Below, one piece after another: positions 44,087 to 52,392 of a stretch of 64,000 nucleotides of DNA (position 1 is the first letter of the stretch; each line of letters opens with the position of its first letter). The stretch is taken from the NCBI GenBank assembly GCA_047972425.1, contig JBKEAR010000034.1:1-64000 (forward strand). Reading direction: 5' to 3'. The stretch comes from JBKEAR01 sp047972425 (GTDB lineage Bacteria; Pseudomonadota; Alphaproteobacteria; JBKEAR01). The notes below the pieces were generated by a model. It did not search any database, was not told where the DNA came from, and saw only the letters and a program-made list of their open reading frames with translations. Both the position numbers and the translations under genes were made by a program.

Positions 44087-44114
44087 GGGCTCTTGCTCCT
44101 TAAAACAAGAGCCC
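44087..44114 (-). promoter_or_regulatory. Intra-operon stem-loop after the binding-protein gene
   Basis: A perfect 9-bp stem (GGGCTCTTG with CAAGAGCCC) and 10-nt loop lies between the solute-binding protein stop (44124) and the isomerase start. There is no T-run on the minus strand, so it is probably a message stabiliser or partial attenuator that raises binding-protein levels, as known for other binding-protein operons. Confidence 0.6.
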
Positions 44115-44123
44115 AGATTAAAA

Positions 44124-45083
44124 TTAATTATCTAATGGAAACAGACGTTTTTGAACATCTGGATCATCAAAATTATCTCCTGTAATAAGAACGCCATCAA
44201 TATTCTGAATGGGTTCTACTTCCTCTCCTTTAAGAACTTTATCGGTTGTCATCATAGACTGATAACCAATCTGATAAGGATCTTGGACAACGAATCCATC
44301 TAGGATACCATCTTTAAGGTAATTGACAATAGCTTCTGAGCTATCAAAACCAAAAACAGCTAAATCTTTACGGTCCATATTTTTTACAGCTAACGATACC
44401 CCAAGCGATGCACCCTCATTGGTTGCATATATACCTGTTAAATCTTTTTGTGAGCGGATAACATTTAATGTGCGATCAAGCGCTTTTTGTGGGTCACCGT
44501 CAGAATAAATAATCTCAAGCAATTTAATATCAGGATAATTAGCTTCTATTTCATCAATAAAGCCTTGGCTACGGTCGATTGCAGAGCTTGTACCGGCATT
44601 ATGGGCAATAATACTCACTAAGCCTTTGCCACCAAGCTCTTCGGCCATGGCGCGGGCTGCTAATGCACCGGCAGCTACATTATCGGTGGCAACAAATGAT
44701 TTTGGATAATCGGATTCAACACCCGAATCAAAGGTAACAATCGGAATATCTGCCGCACGTGCTTTTTCGACAACCGGAATAAGAGCTTGTTTATCTAAGG
44801 CCGCTAAAATGATGGCAGTTGGTTTCTTTTGAATTGCGTTTTCAACCATATTTACTTGCTGGTCAATCATGGTTTCTGAAGCTGGGCCAACAAAATCGGT
44901 TGTATAGCCAAGTTCATTGGCAGCATCTTCGGTACCTTTTTTTACAGCAAGCCAAAATTCGTGCTGAAAACCCTTACTGATTACAGGAATATAAGCTTGG
45001 TCGGCTTGTGCAGCTATGGGTGCTGCAAATGCTGTTGTAACAACAAGCCCAGATAAAATATAGTTTTTAAATGTTTTAAACAT
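44124..45083 (-). CDS. Sugar ABC transporter periplasmic binding protein (RbsB-like)
   Basis: Captures sugar in the periplasm for the membrane ABC complex. 319 residues with a signal peptide MFKTFKNYILSG...AAQA (cleavage near residue 27). The type I (cluster B) fold shows IPVISKGFQHEFWLAVKKG, ALDKQALIPVVEKA, IVTFDSGVESD, YATNEGASLGVSLA and FGFDSSEAIVNYL, typical of pentose/hexose binders. Third gene of the operon after the ATPase and permease. Confidence 0.93.
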   Translation of the reverse strand: MFKTFKNYILSGLVVTTAFAAPIAAQADQAYIPVISKGFQHEFWLAVKKGTEDAANELGYTTDFVGPASETMIDQQVNMVENAIQKKPTAIILAALDKQALIPVVEKARAADIPIVTFDSGVESDYPKSFVATDNVAAGALAARAMAEELGGKGLVSIIAHNAGTSSAIDRSQGFIDEIEANYPDIKLLEIIYSDGDPQKALDRTLNVIRSQKDLTGIYATNEGASLGVSLAVKNMDRKDLAVFGFDSSEAIVNYLKDGILDGFVVQDPYQIGYQSMMTTDKVLKGEEVEPIQNIDGVLITGDNFDDPDVQKRLFPLDN

Positions 45084-45112
45084 GAAAGCCTCCTTGGTTC
45101 TGTTTTTTTGTT

Positions 45113-46069
45113 TTAGGAATGTTTCTTTTTACGGATAACATCCACATATACAGCAATGATTAGAACTAAACCCGTAATCATCATCTGCATAAATTGGTTT
45201 ACGTCCATTTGGTCTAAGCCAGTTTTTAATACGCCCATAAGTAATGCGCCGATAATAGTGCCGCCAACGGTGCCGACACCGCCGCTTAAGGATGTTCCGC
45301 CAATAACGGCTGCGGCAATAGCATCAAGCTCGTAAGCAACACCAATGGTGGGTTGGCCCGAATTTAAACGAGCGGCTAAAATAACGCCTGCAATACCAGT
45401 TAAAAATCCACAAAAGCTATAGACGAATATTTTTATATAATTCACATTAATCCCAGATAAATGCGCGGCTTCTTCATTACTGCCAACAGCATAAATATGT
45501 TTGCCTAATACTGTTTTTCTGAGGATAAATGCTGAGAATAAAGCAATAAGCAGTAAATAAATGATGGGTAGGGGGATTACACCAAATAATTTGCCATCAA
45601 AAATTTTGTATATGCCAGCATCGTAAGGAAAATACACCGCACGCCCCTCGGTTAAAGTAAGGGCAAAACCCCTTGCAAGCATCATCATGCCTAAGGTGAC
45701 AACAAAGGGCGGGATATTATATCGGGCAATCAGTACCCCATTGATAAAACCACAAAATGCCCCAGTTAATGCGCCGAGCAAAAGCGCCAAAGGCAACGGA
45801 ATACCCATTTTTACAAATAAAATAGCAAATAATGTACCACTAATGGCGAGTAGGGAGCCGATGGAAAGATCGATACCTGCAGTAATAATAACAAAGGTCA
45901 CACCAATAGCCATAATAGCAATAATAGATGTTTGGGTAATAATCAGCATTGCGTTATCGAGGGTACGGAAACTTTCGACCCGAATGCTAAAGAAAATACT
46001 GAGTACAATTAAACTTACAAGAGGTAAAAGCTTAAATAATTGTTGATTAGTCATAATACTTTTGTGCAT
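45113..46069 (-). CDS. Sugar ABC transporter permease (RbsC-like)
   Basis: Inner-membrane channel of the importer. I chose ATG 46069 (MHKSIMTNQQLFKLLPL), 4 bases after the ATPase stop with a GGAG inside the end of that gene, giving 318 residues; the open frame extends further upstream, but overlaps the ATPase. About eight to ten hydrophobic helices. The RbsC-type motifs ITAGIDLSIGSLLAISG and VYAVGSNEEAAHLSGINV (EAA-like loop) are present, as is LDAIAAAVIGGTSLSGGVGT. Confidence 0.93.
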   Translation of the reverse strand: MHKSIMTNQQLFKLLPLVSLIVLSIFFSIRVESFRTLDNAMLIITQTSIIAIMAIGVTFVIITAGIDLSIGSLLAISGTLFAILFVKMGIPLPLALLLGALTGAFCGFINGVLIARYNIPPFVVTLGMMMLARGFALTLTEGRAVYFPYDAGIYKIFDGKLFGVIPLPIIYLLLIALFSAFILRKTVLGKHIYAVGSNEEAAHLSGINVNYIKIFVYSFCGFLTGIAGVILAARLNSGQPTIGVAYELDAIAAAVIGGTSLSGGVGTVGGTIIGALLMGVLKTGLDQMDVNQFMQMMITGLVLIIAVYVDVIRKKKHS

Positions 46070-46073
46070 GTTG

Positions 46074-47558
46074 CTACTCCGTCGCATACTGCATGATTGT
46101 TTCTTGAGATGCATCTTTGGCATCTAAAAACTTGGTAATTCGACCTTCGGCCATAACCGCAATGCGATCGCTCAGTGATAAAACTTCGGGAAGGTCGGAT
46201 GAAATTAAAATAATTGAAGCGCCATTTTTAAGAATAGCCTCCATTAGCTGATAAATTTCACGGCGCGCATTCACATCAATACCGCGAGTGGGTTCATCAA
46301 AAATAAGGATGTCTGCACCTTCTATCAACCAACGGGCAATAATCACTTTTTGTTGGTTGCCGCCCGAAAGATTCATAATTGGCACAAATGCCGAGGGCGT
46401 TTTTGTACGTAATTCTTGGATATATTGCTCGGTTGAGTTAAGGGATCTTTTTTCGTTAACTACCCGATTATTCGAAAACTTCTCAAAGCTAGGCAATATA
46501 CTGTTAAAAATAAGATCTTTATCAAGCAAAAGACCATTACCACGGCGATCTTCGGTTAAATAGCCAATGCCGGCATTGATGGCATCGCGCGGATGTTTAA
46601 ATGTAACCTGCTTGCCATTAAGAACAAGATGACCGTTGCTGAGTTTTTCGGCACCAAAAATAGCGCGCATAAGCTCGGTACGGCCAGCCCCCATAAGCCC
46701 GGCAAAGCCCAAAATTTCCCCTTTATAAAGCTCAAAGCTTGCATTATTTACTTTATCAGGCACTGAAATATTAACGGCTTCTAATATTACTTTATCGGTT
46801 TTAGTTTTTTCGCGTTGCGGATAAATATCGGCAATTTCACGGCCAACCATATGGGTAATTAACTCATCAATATTCGTATCTTGCCAAGGGGTAGTAAATA
46901 CAAGGGTGCCATCGCGTAATACAGAAACCGTATCGGCAATATGCTGCAATTCTTCTAAGCGATGCGAAATATAAATAATACCAACATTTTGCGCTTTTAA
47001 TTCATGGATCACCTTAAATAATTCTTCAACCTCACCTTCGGCTAATGCCGAGGTTGGCTCATCCATAATAATAAAACGAGCCCCCGATGAAACAGCACGG
47101 GCAATCTCAATCATTTGCCGTGTGCCAACGGTTAAATTTTCCATTTTTTCTTGTGGAGAAACTTTTATTTGCAAATGATCTAAAATTTCTTTTGTAAGCT
47201 GATTTTGCTTTTTTTCATCAACCACTGATTTACCAAAAATTGTTTTTTCGCGATTAATAAAAATATTTTCGGCAACGGTTAAATGCGGAAAAGAACTAAG
47301 CTCTTGGTGAATGATGGATATTCCGGCATTTTGTGCATCTTGGGCATTTTTAAAAACCATTTTTTGGCCATCAATTAAAATTTCACCTTCATCTTCTTTG
47401 TAAATGCCAGTAAGTATCTTCATTAAAGTTGATTTACCCGCACCATTTTCACCTAAAAGAACATGAACTTCTCCGGAATGAACAGAAAAAGAAACATCGC
47501 CAAGTGCTATAACGGAACCAAAGCTTTTTTTTATGGACTTGGTCTGTAAAATTGACAT
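46074..47558 (-). CDS. Sugar ABC transporter ATP-binding protein (RbsA/MglA-like)
   Basis: Energises the importer with two fused nucleotide-binding domains in 494 residues. The first has GENGAGKSTLMKILTG, the signature LTVGTRQMIEIARA and IIMDEPTSALAEGEVEEL; the second has a degenerate P-loop GLMGAGRTELMRAIFG, LSGGNQQKVIIARW and IFDEPTRGIDVNARRE. The degenerate second P-loop is usual in this family. First gene of the operon, with a strong GGGAGGA RBS directly after an operator. Confidence 0.95.
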   Translation of the reverse strand: MSILQTKSIKKSFGSVIALGDVSFSVHSGEVHVLLGENGAGKSTLMKILTGIYKEDEGEILIDGQKMVFKNAQDAQNAGISIIHQELSSFPHLTVAENIFINREKTIFGKSVVDEKKQNQLTKEILDHLQIKVSPQEKMENLTVGTRQMIEIARAVSSGARFIIMDEPTSALAEGEVEELFKVIHELKAQNVGIIYISHRLEELQHIADTVSVLRDGTLVFTTPWQDTNIDELITHMVGREIADIYPQREKTKTDKVILEAVNISVPDKVNNASFELYKGEILGFAGLMGAGRTELMRAIFGAEKLSNGHLVLNGKQVTFKHPRDAINAGIGYLTEDRRGNGLLLDKDLIFNSILPSFEKFSNNRVVNEKRSLNSTEQYIQELRTKTPSAFVPIMNLSGGNQQKVIIARWLIEGADILIFDEPTRGIDVNARREIYQLMEAILKNGASIILISSDLPEVLSLSDRIAVMAEGRITKFLDAKDASQETIMQYATE

Positions 47559-47568
47559 TTGTCCTCCC

Positions 47569-47580
47569 TAAAACGTTTTA
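47569..47580. promoter_or_regulatory. LacI-type operator O2 (downstream of promoter)
   Basis: A perfect palindrome TAAAACGTTTTA. Its core AAAACGTTTT is identical to O1, with centres 55 bases apart. It lies in the initially transcribed leader, just before the ATPase-gene RBS. The central CG and flanking A/T tracts are the usual shape of LacI/PurR/CcpA-family sites. Confidence 0.8.
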
Positions 47581-47593
47581 ATTATTTTTTATC

Positions 47594-47622
47594 ACTATAA
47601 GTATTCTAGTAGATAATGTCAA
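47594..47622 (-). promoter_or_regulatory. Promoter of the sugar uptake/catabolism operon
   Basis: On the minus strand -35 TTGACA (47622-47617, consensus) and -10 TATAGT (47599-47594) are spaced exactly 17. Operator O1 abuts the -35 and O2 lies just past the expected start site, so repressor bound at both would bracket RNA polymerase. Confidence 0.8.
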
Positions 47623-47636
47623 TTAAAACGTTTTAA
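47623..47636. promoter_or_regulatory. LacI-type operator O1 (upstream of promoter, toward lacI)
   Basis: Perfect palindrome TTAAAACGTTTTAA sharing the AAAACGTTTT core with O2. It touches the operon's -35 and lies about 50 bases upstream of the divergent regulator's start, so it may also mediate autoregulation of the regulator-kinase transcript. Confidence 0.8.
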
Positions 47637-47684
47637 ATCTTTAAATTTTGATTATATTGTGATATACCTAAAAGAAAAAGGTAT

Positions 47685-48752
47685 ATGATGATAAAGAAGC
47701 AAAAGGTGACTATTAAGGATATAGCAAGCCAGTTTTCGGTTAGTCCGGCAACGGTAAGCTTGGTATTAAATGATAAATGGAAACAATCGGGCATTAAAGA
47801 TGCAACGGCCGAAAAAATCCTTAAATTTGCAAACGAATCGGGATATGTTGTCAATTCTCAAGCTCGGGCATTACGATTAAAGCAAAATAATCTGATTGGT
47901 ATGATTGTTCCTACTTACCGAAACCGCTTTTATGCATCGCTTACAGAAATTTTGGAGCTAGAGGCCAAAAAAGAAGGGTGGCATGCCATAACAATGAATG
48001 CAAATCATCATTCCGAAGATGAATATCATGCTTTACAGTCCTTATTATCATTAAATATACAAAAAATTGTGTTGGCTGGTGTTTCATCGCCGCAGCCATT
48101 AAATGCACTTTGCGAAAAATTACAAATTCAGGTTGTTAATATCGATACACCTTATATGCCGATCCCCTCGATTGTATCGGACAATGCCTATGGTGCTGAG
48201 CAACTCACTTTAGCGCTTTTGCAAAATATCGATAAAAAACAATATGGACAATCGGCATTAGATTATATCTATTTTATGGGGGGTGCCCATGATAGTTACA
48301 CAACAATAAAACGGATAGAAGGCTTTAGAGAGGCACATAAAAAACTTGGTTTACCATTTGTTGATGATCAGATATTGCTGTGTCCTTATACCGCTAAAGA
48401 TAGCTATATATTATTTGAAAAATTAATTGCTGAGCTCCAAGGGATACCATTAGGTATATTTTCTAACTCTTTATATTCTCTTGAAGGCATTGCAATGTTT
48501 TTAAAAGAGAATCCCGAAATTTATCGTGAAATATTATCACGACATATTGGTTGTTTTGACTGGCACCCATTTGCGAATTTTTTACCGTTTAATATGGAGA
48601 TTATTCGCCAGCCTGTTGAAAAAATCATTGAAGAAACAATTAATATATTACTCAAAAACAAACAAACAGAGGGGCAACTTATAAAAATAAAACCCCAACT
48701 GATTAAAACAGGAGGCATTTATGAAAGAAGGGCAGAACATACTCGTCCTTGA
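47685..48752 (+). CDS. LacI-family transcriptional regulator of the sugar locus
   Basis: A 355-residue repressor: N-terminal helix-turn-helix (VTIKDIASQFSVSPATVSLVL, about residues 8-28) and hinge (SQARALRLKQNN), then a periplasmic-binding-protein-like sensor domain with LIGMIVPTYRNRFYASLTEIL and a C-terminal half that should bind the inducing sugar. It is divergent from the transport operon with two perfect LacI-type operators between them, so it is the obvious regulator. Its 3' end overlaps the kinase gene by 32 bases. A 7-bp hairpin (47662-47686) covers its RBS and start codon. Confidence 0.93.
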   Translation: MMIKKQKVTIKDIASQFSVSPATVSLVLNDKWKQSGIKDATAEKILKFANESGYVVNSQARALRLKQNNLIGMIVPTYRNRFYASLTEILELEAKKEGWHAITMNANHHSEDEYHALQSLLSLNIQKIVLAGVSSPQPLNALCEKLQIQVVNIDTPYMPIPSIVSDNAYGAEQLTLALLQNIDKKQYGQSALDYIYFMGGAHDSYTTIKRIEGFREAHKKLGLPFVDDQILLCPYTAKDSYILFEKLIAELQGIPLGIFSNSLYSLEGIAMFLKENPEIYREILSRHIGCFDWHPFANFLPFNMEIIRQPVEKIIEETINILLKNKQTEGQLIKIKPQLIKTGGIYERRAEHTRP

Positions 48753-50154
48753 TTTAGGTAGCACACATTTAAAAGCTTGTGTTGTTTCGCAAAAATTAGA
48801 GATATTATTTGAATCCCATAAAGATAACCTGCGCATACAAACCGATTATTACACAGCATTAGATGTTGAGGATATTGGCAGCTTTATATTTAAGGCGATT
48901 GCAGATACCGTTGATGAATATGATGTTAAAGAAATTGTTGTATCAACCCATGGCTCTTGTTTGGCTCTTTTGGATTATACCGATGATAGCTTTTCGCCTT
49001 TTAATGCGCATTTAGCTATGCCGGTTATGTTCTATGGTCAAGAAATTCCTAAGGAAATACAAGCTGAATATTCGCAACAAGCCCCAAATTTTTTAGAAAC
49101 ATTTGCCGATGTCAACCCGCTTGCACTCACAGGTGCTTTGCAGCTATTTTGGCAATCTGAGGCTTGGAGTAATGAATTTAAACAAACAAAAAAAATTGTT
49201 ATGTGGCCATCTTATTGGGGTTTTCGCTTAAGTGGTAATGCCTATAACGATTTTTCTTCTCTGGGCGCACAGAACCAAATTTGGAACCCACGAACAAATG
49301 ATTATACCTCGGTAGTTAAAGAGAATGGTTGGGATAAATTATTTGCCCATGCCATGCCATCGGCAAAAGAGATTGGTGTTTTACACCCAGATATATGCAA
49401 AGAATATGGTTTAGAAAATCAGCCCAAAATTCTATGCGGTGTGCATGATTCCGATGCAAATTATTGGCGCTTTTTAAAGATGGGCTACGAAAATGCTTCG
49501 ATTGTTTCTAGCGGAACATGGATTATTAATTTTAATCCAAAGTTAGATATTCTTAAGTTAGAAGGTAAGCCCGATTGCTGTACCAATAGCAATGTAAAAG
49601 GGCAGCCCTTGGCTTGTAGTCGTTATCAGGGGGGAATTGAGCTTGCAATCCTTTTAGAAAGGATGGGGGATATTGCTGTTGATACAATTGTTGATATAAA
49701 TGATATTCAATATGTTCTTAACAATACCCATATTATTTTGCCGTCATTTGCGGCATCTGGCGGGCCGGTTGCTCATACAGAGGCAAAAGGGCAGATAATA
49801 GGGGGCTTACCAAAGACAACAGAGCAAAAATATGTACTTGCCATATTATATATTGCAATGATGACCCAATTATCTTGGGACTATTTAGAAACTGATGGGC
49901 AAATTATCATTGATGGACCCTTTACCAAAAACCCATTATTTTTACAATTTATGGCTCTGTTTAATCCTGATGCACAATTATATATCTCGGCAGAAAGCAA
50001 CGGGACATTATTGGGTACGGCATTATTATCAGAGAATATACCTGCCCCCAAAAATCATGGCTTAAAACAGGTTTATATTTTACCAGAATATCAAGAAATT
50101 TCGGAGCAATTATTTGCATATAAGCAAATGTGGATAGAAAAAATAAATATTTAA
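48721..50154 (+). CDS. FGGY-family carbohydrate kinase (rhamnulokinase/fuculokinase-like)
   Basis: Predicted to phosphorylate the ketose made by the isomerase to its 1-phosphate. 477 residues with the FGGY/actin fold: phosphate-1 motif ILVLDLGSTHLKACVV, ADVNPLALTGALQLFW, GVHDSDANYW with the catalytic Asp, and the ATP-site IIDGPFTKNPLFLQF. Strong RBS AGGAGG lies inside the end of the regulator gene; the 32-base overlap suggests coupling. It is separated from the other catabolic genes by the divergent regulatory region, so both arms are presumably co-induced. Confidence 0.88.
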   Translation: MKEGQNILVLDLGSTHLKACVVSQKLEILFESHKDNLRIQTDYYTALDVEDIGSFIFKAIADTVDEYDVKEIVVSTHGSCLALLDYTDDSFSPFNAHLAMPVMFYGQEIPKEIQAEYSQQAPNFLETFADVNPLALTGALQLFWQSEAWSNEFKQTKKIVMWPSYWGFRLSGNAYNDFSSLGAQNQIWNPRTNDYTSVVKENGWDKLFAHAMPSAKEIGVLHPDICKEYGLENQPKILCGVHDSDANYWRFLKMGYENASIVSSGTWIINFNPKLDILKLEGKPDCCTNSNVKGQPLACSRYQGGIELAILLERMGDIAVDTIVDINDIQYVLNNTHIILPSFAASGGPVAHTEAKGQIIGGLPKTTEQKYVLAILYIAMMTQLSWDYLETDGQIIIDGPFTKNPLFLQFMALFNPDAQLYISAESNGTLLGTALLSENIPAPKNHGLKQVYILPEYQEISEQLFAYKQMWIEKINI

Positions 50155-50184
50155 AAAGAAGAAAGGCGAAAAGGATTTCCGCCT
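50150..50184 (-). terminator. Terminator of tRNA-Leu (possibly also of the kinase gene)
   Basis: On the minus strand GGCGGAAA and TTTTCGCC form an 8-bp stem with one G.T pair and a 3-nt loop (50165-50183), followed by a T-rich run. It lies 23 bases after the tRNA 3' end and just past the kinase stop on the other strand. Confidence 0.65.
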
Positions 50185-50206
50185 ATTGTTGAATGAATGT
50201 TTCATT

Positions 50207-50291
<85 letters not shown>

Positions 50292-50430
50292 ATAGTTTGT
50301 ATCTTAGGGATACACTAGTTTATACTATCATTAAATAGTTAAAAAACTATTGATGAGAGTGAGCGTCATTTTAGTCAAGTCCACTATAATTTGTCAAACG
50401 AATAATTTGGTTTCATTATTTTTGATAAAT

Positions 50431-50458
50431 ATACCCCAATAACAGAATATTGGGGTAT
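50431..50458. terminator. Possible terminator after cpdB
   Basis: ATACCCCAATA (50431-50441) pairs with TATTGGGGTAT (50448-50458) around a 6-nt loop, 22 bases after the cpdB stop. The T-tract is weak. The remainder of 50292-50430 shows no gene; it is the upstream region of tRNA-Leu. Confidence 0.55.
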
Positions 50459-50479
50459 AGATATTTGCAAATAAGCAGC

Positions 50480-52390
50480 TTATTTGAGTTTTAAAATTAC
50501 AAAACCTTCTGCTTCTTTTCCGGTTGGTTCAAAACTACTATTTTCATCAATAAAATCTAAAGCCGCTTTACCAGTAGAAAAAGTAACATAAGCGCTTTCT
50601 AAATTATCAACAAACTTCCAATTACCATCGGCTGCGGGGTCAATTGTTCCCTTATCCTGAATATAACTGGCCAAAACATTGCGGTTTTCATCGGGGGCTT
50701 CAATGACAACTGTTGAGCCATCAAGCCCAGGGAAGTGGCCACCACCTTGCGCCCGATAGTTATTTGTTGCCACCAAAAACTCTTGTTCTAAATCGATTGG
50801 TTCGCCTTGGAATGTTACATTAACAACCCGATGTTCATCGGATATCTGTTCGCCATCTTTGTTATAACGGGCTGGTTTGGTAAGATCATATTCATATGAA
50901 ATACCATCAATGACATCAAAATTATAACTCGGAAAATCCGGATTAAGCAAAGCTTGTATATCCTTGGTTCTCGGATTAATCTGATTAAATGCTTGGCTGG
51001 TCATCTCTAACCATTCAATAACTTGTGCCCCGGTTAATTTTACAACTTGGAGCGTATTGGGATAAATATAAAGATCGGAAACATTTTTGAGCTTTAATGG
51101 CCCTTTAGGGATATTGGTATAATAATCGGCACCACCACGGCCACCAGCTTTAAAAGGTGCGCCGGCCGAAAGCACAGCTATTCCATCAAATTCGGTACCT
51201 TTAATAATTTCTTCTACATAATCTTTTTGTGCTGCGGTTACAATTTGAATAGAAGGATCATCTTGTACAAGTGCAAAATAGCTATAAATAGGGGCAACTG
51301 CTTCGCCCACGGCTTGGTTCATATAATCAATGGTTGCCTGATGTTCTTCGGCTACGGCTTCAATAATACGCCCATCGGGTTCTACTAAGGCAATTTTCTC
51401 GTTACCATCGCGTTTATAAATAGGCATTACGCTGCCTGTACCGTCTTTAACTTGCCATTTACCATTTTCGTCTTGGGTAAGGTTAAGCTGTATACGCCCT
51501 AGGTGGCTACCCCAAAATCCGGGCATTGTTGCAGCAACACCATTTATTGTTCCTTTTTCAATATCTACATTGGCATAATCTTTATAGGCATCGGAGGGGA
51601 AAACACTATGGCTATGGCCTAAAAGTAAACCATCAATGCCTTCAAGTTGGCTTAAATAATAAGCTGCATTTTCGTCCATGCCCGCCATTGGTGCGGTATT
51701 GATGCCGCTATGGGCAATTGCTAAGGTAACATCTACATTTTCAGCTTCAATCTCTTTTAATGTGGCTTTAGCCGCTTCGGTAATATCCAGAGCTTGGAGT
51801 TTGCCTGTTAAATTTTTAGCATCCCATTGCATAATTTGCGGCGGAACAAACCCCATAACAGCTATTTTAATATTCGATTTTTCACCTTCATTATCGGTAA
51901 TTTCTTTATCTAAAATAATATAGGGTTCCACAAATTGGCTGCCGTCGGTCTTTAATATATTGCTTGATACATAAGGGAAGTCCGCACCTTTTAATGATTG
52001 GGTTAAAAAATCAAGACCATAGTTAAATTCATGATTTCCTAAATTTCCAATATCATAATCAATAATATTCATTGCCTTATAAACAGGGTGAACATTACCA
52101 TCGCTTACACCTTTAACTCTGGCCATATAATCGCCTAAAGGGTTACCTTGGATTAAATCACCATTGTCGACTAATATCGAATTGGGTAAATCTTCGCGTG
52201 CCTGATTAATCAAACTCGCTGTACGGGCAAGCCCAACCGTAACCGAAGGTTTATCGGCATAATAATCGTAATCCACAATATGGGTATGAATATCGGTGGT
52301 TTCTAAAATATTGAGTTCGGCAGTTTTTTCGGCCATGGCATGGTAAGCCAAAAAACTTGTGCTTAAAGTTAGTAATAATTTAAAATTCAT
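50480..52390 (-). CDS. cpdB: 2',3'-cyclic-nucleotide 2'-phosphodiesterase/3'-nucleotidase
   Basis: Periplasmic scavenger that hydrolyses 2',3'-cyclic nucleotides and 3'-nucleotides. 636 residues: signal peptide MNFKLLLTLSTSFLAYHAMA (cleavage about 20), a calcineurin-like metal domain (ILETTDIHTHIVDYDY, DNGDLIQGNPLGDYM, GNLGNHEFNYGLDFL, LLLGHSHSVFPS) and a 5'-nucleotidase C-terminal domain (about 370-600; VLSAGAPFKAGGRGG, NNYRAQGGGHFPG). Third gene of a minus-strand operon, 2 bases after glycerate kinase. Confidence 0.93.
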   Translation of the reverse strand: MNFKLLLTLSTSFLAYHAMAEKTAELNILETTDIHTHIVDYDYYADKPSVTVGLARTASLINQAREDLPNSILVDNGDLIQGNPLGDYMARVKGVSDGNVHPVYKAMNIIDYDIGNLGNHEFNYGLDFLTQSLKGADFPYVSSNILKTDGSQFVEPYIILDKEITDNEGEKSNIKIAVMGFVPPQIMQWDAKNLTGKLQALDITEAAKATLKEIEAENVDVTLAIAHSGINTAPMAGMDENAAYYLSQLEGIDGLLLGHSHSVFPSDAYKDYANVDIEKGTINGVAATMPGFWGSHLGRIQLNLTQDENGKWQVKDGTGSVMPIYKRDGNEKIALVEPDGRIIEAVAEEHQATIDYMNQAVGEAVAPIYSYFALVQDDPSIQIVTAAQKDYVEEIIKGTEFDGIAVLSAGAPFKAGGRGGADYYTNIPKGPLKLKNVSDLYIYPNTLQVVKLTGAQVIEWLEMTSQAFNQINPRTKDIQALLNPDFPSYNFDVIDGISYEYDLTKPARYNKDGEQISDEHRVVNVTFQGEPIDLEQEFLVATNNYRAQGGGHFPGLDGSTVVIEAPDENRNVLASYIQDKGTIDPAADGNWKFVDNLESAYVTFSTGKAALDFIDENSSFEPTGKEAEGFVILKLK

Positions 52391-52392
52391 AA

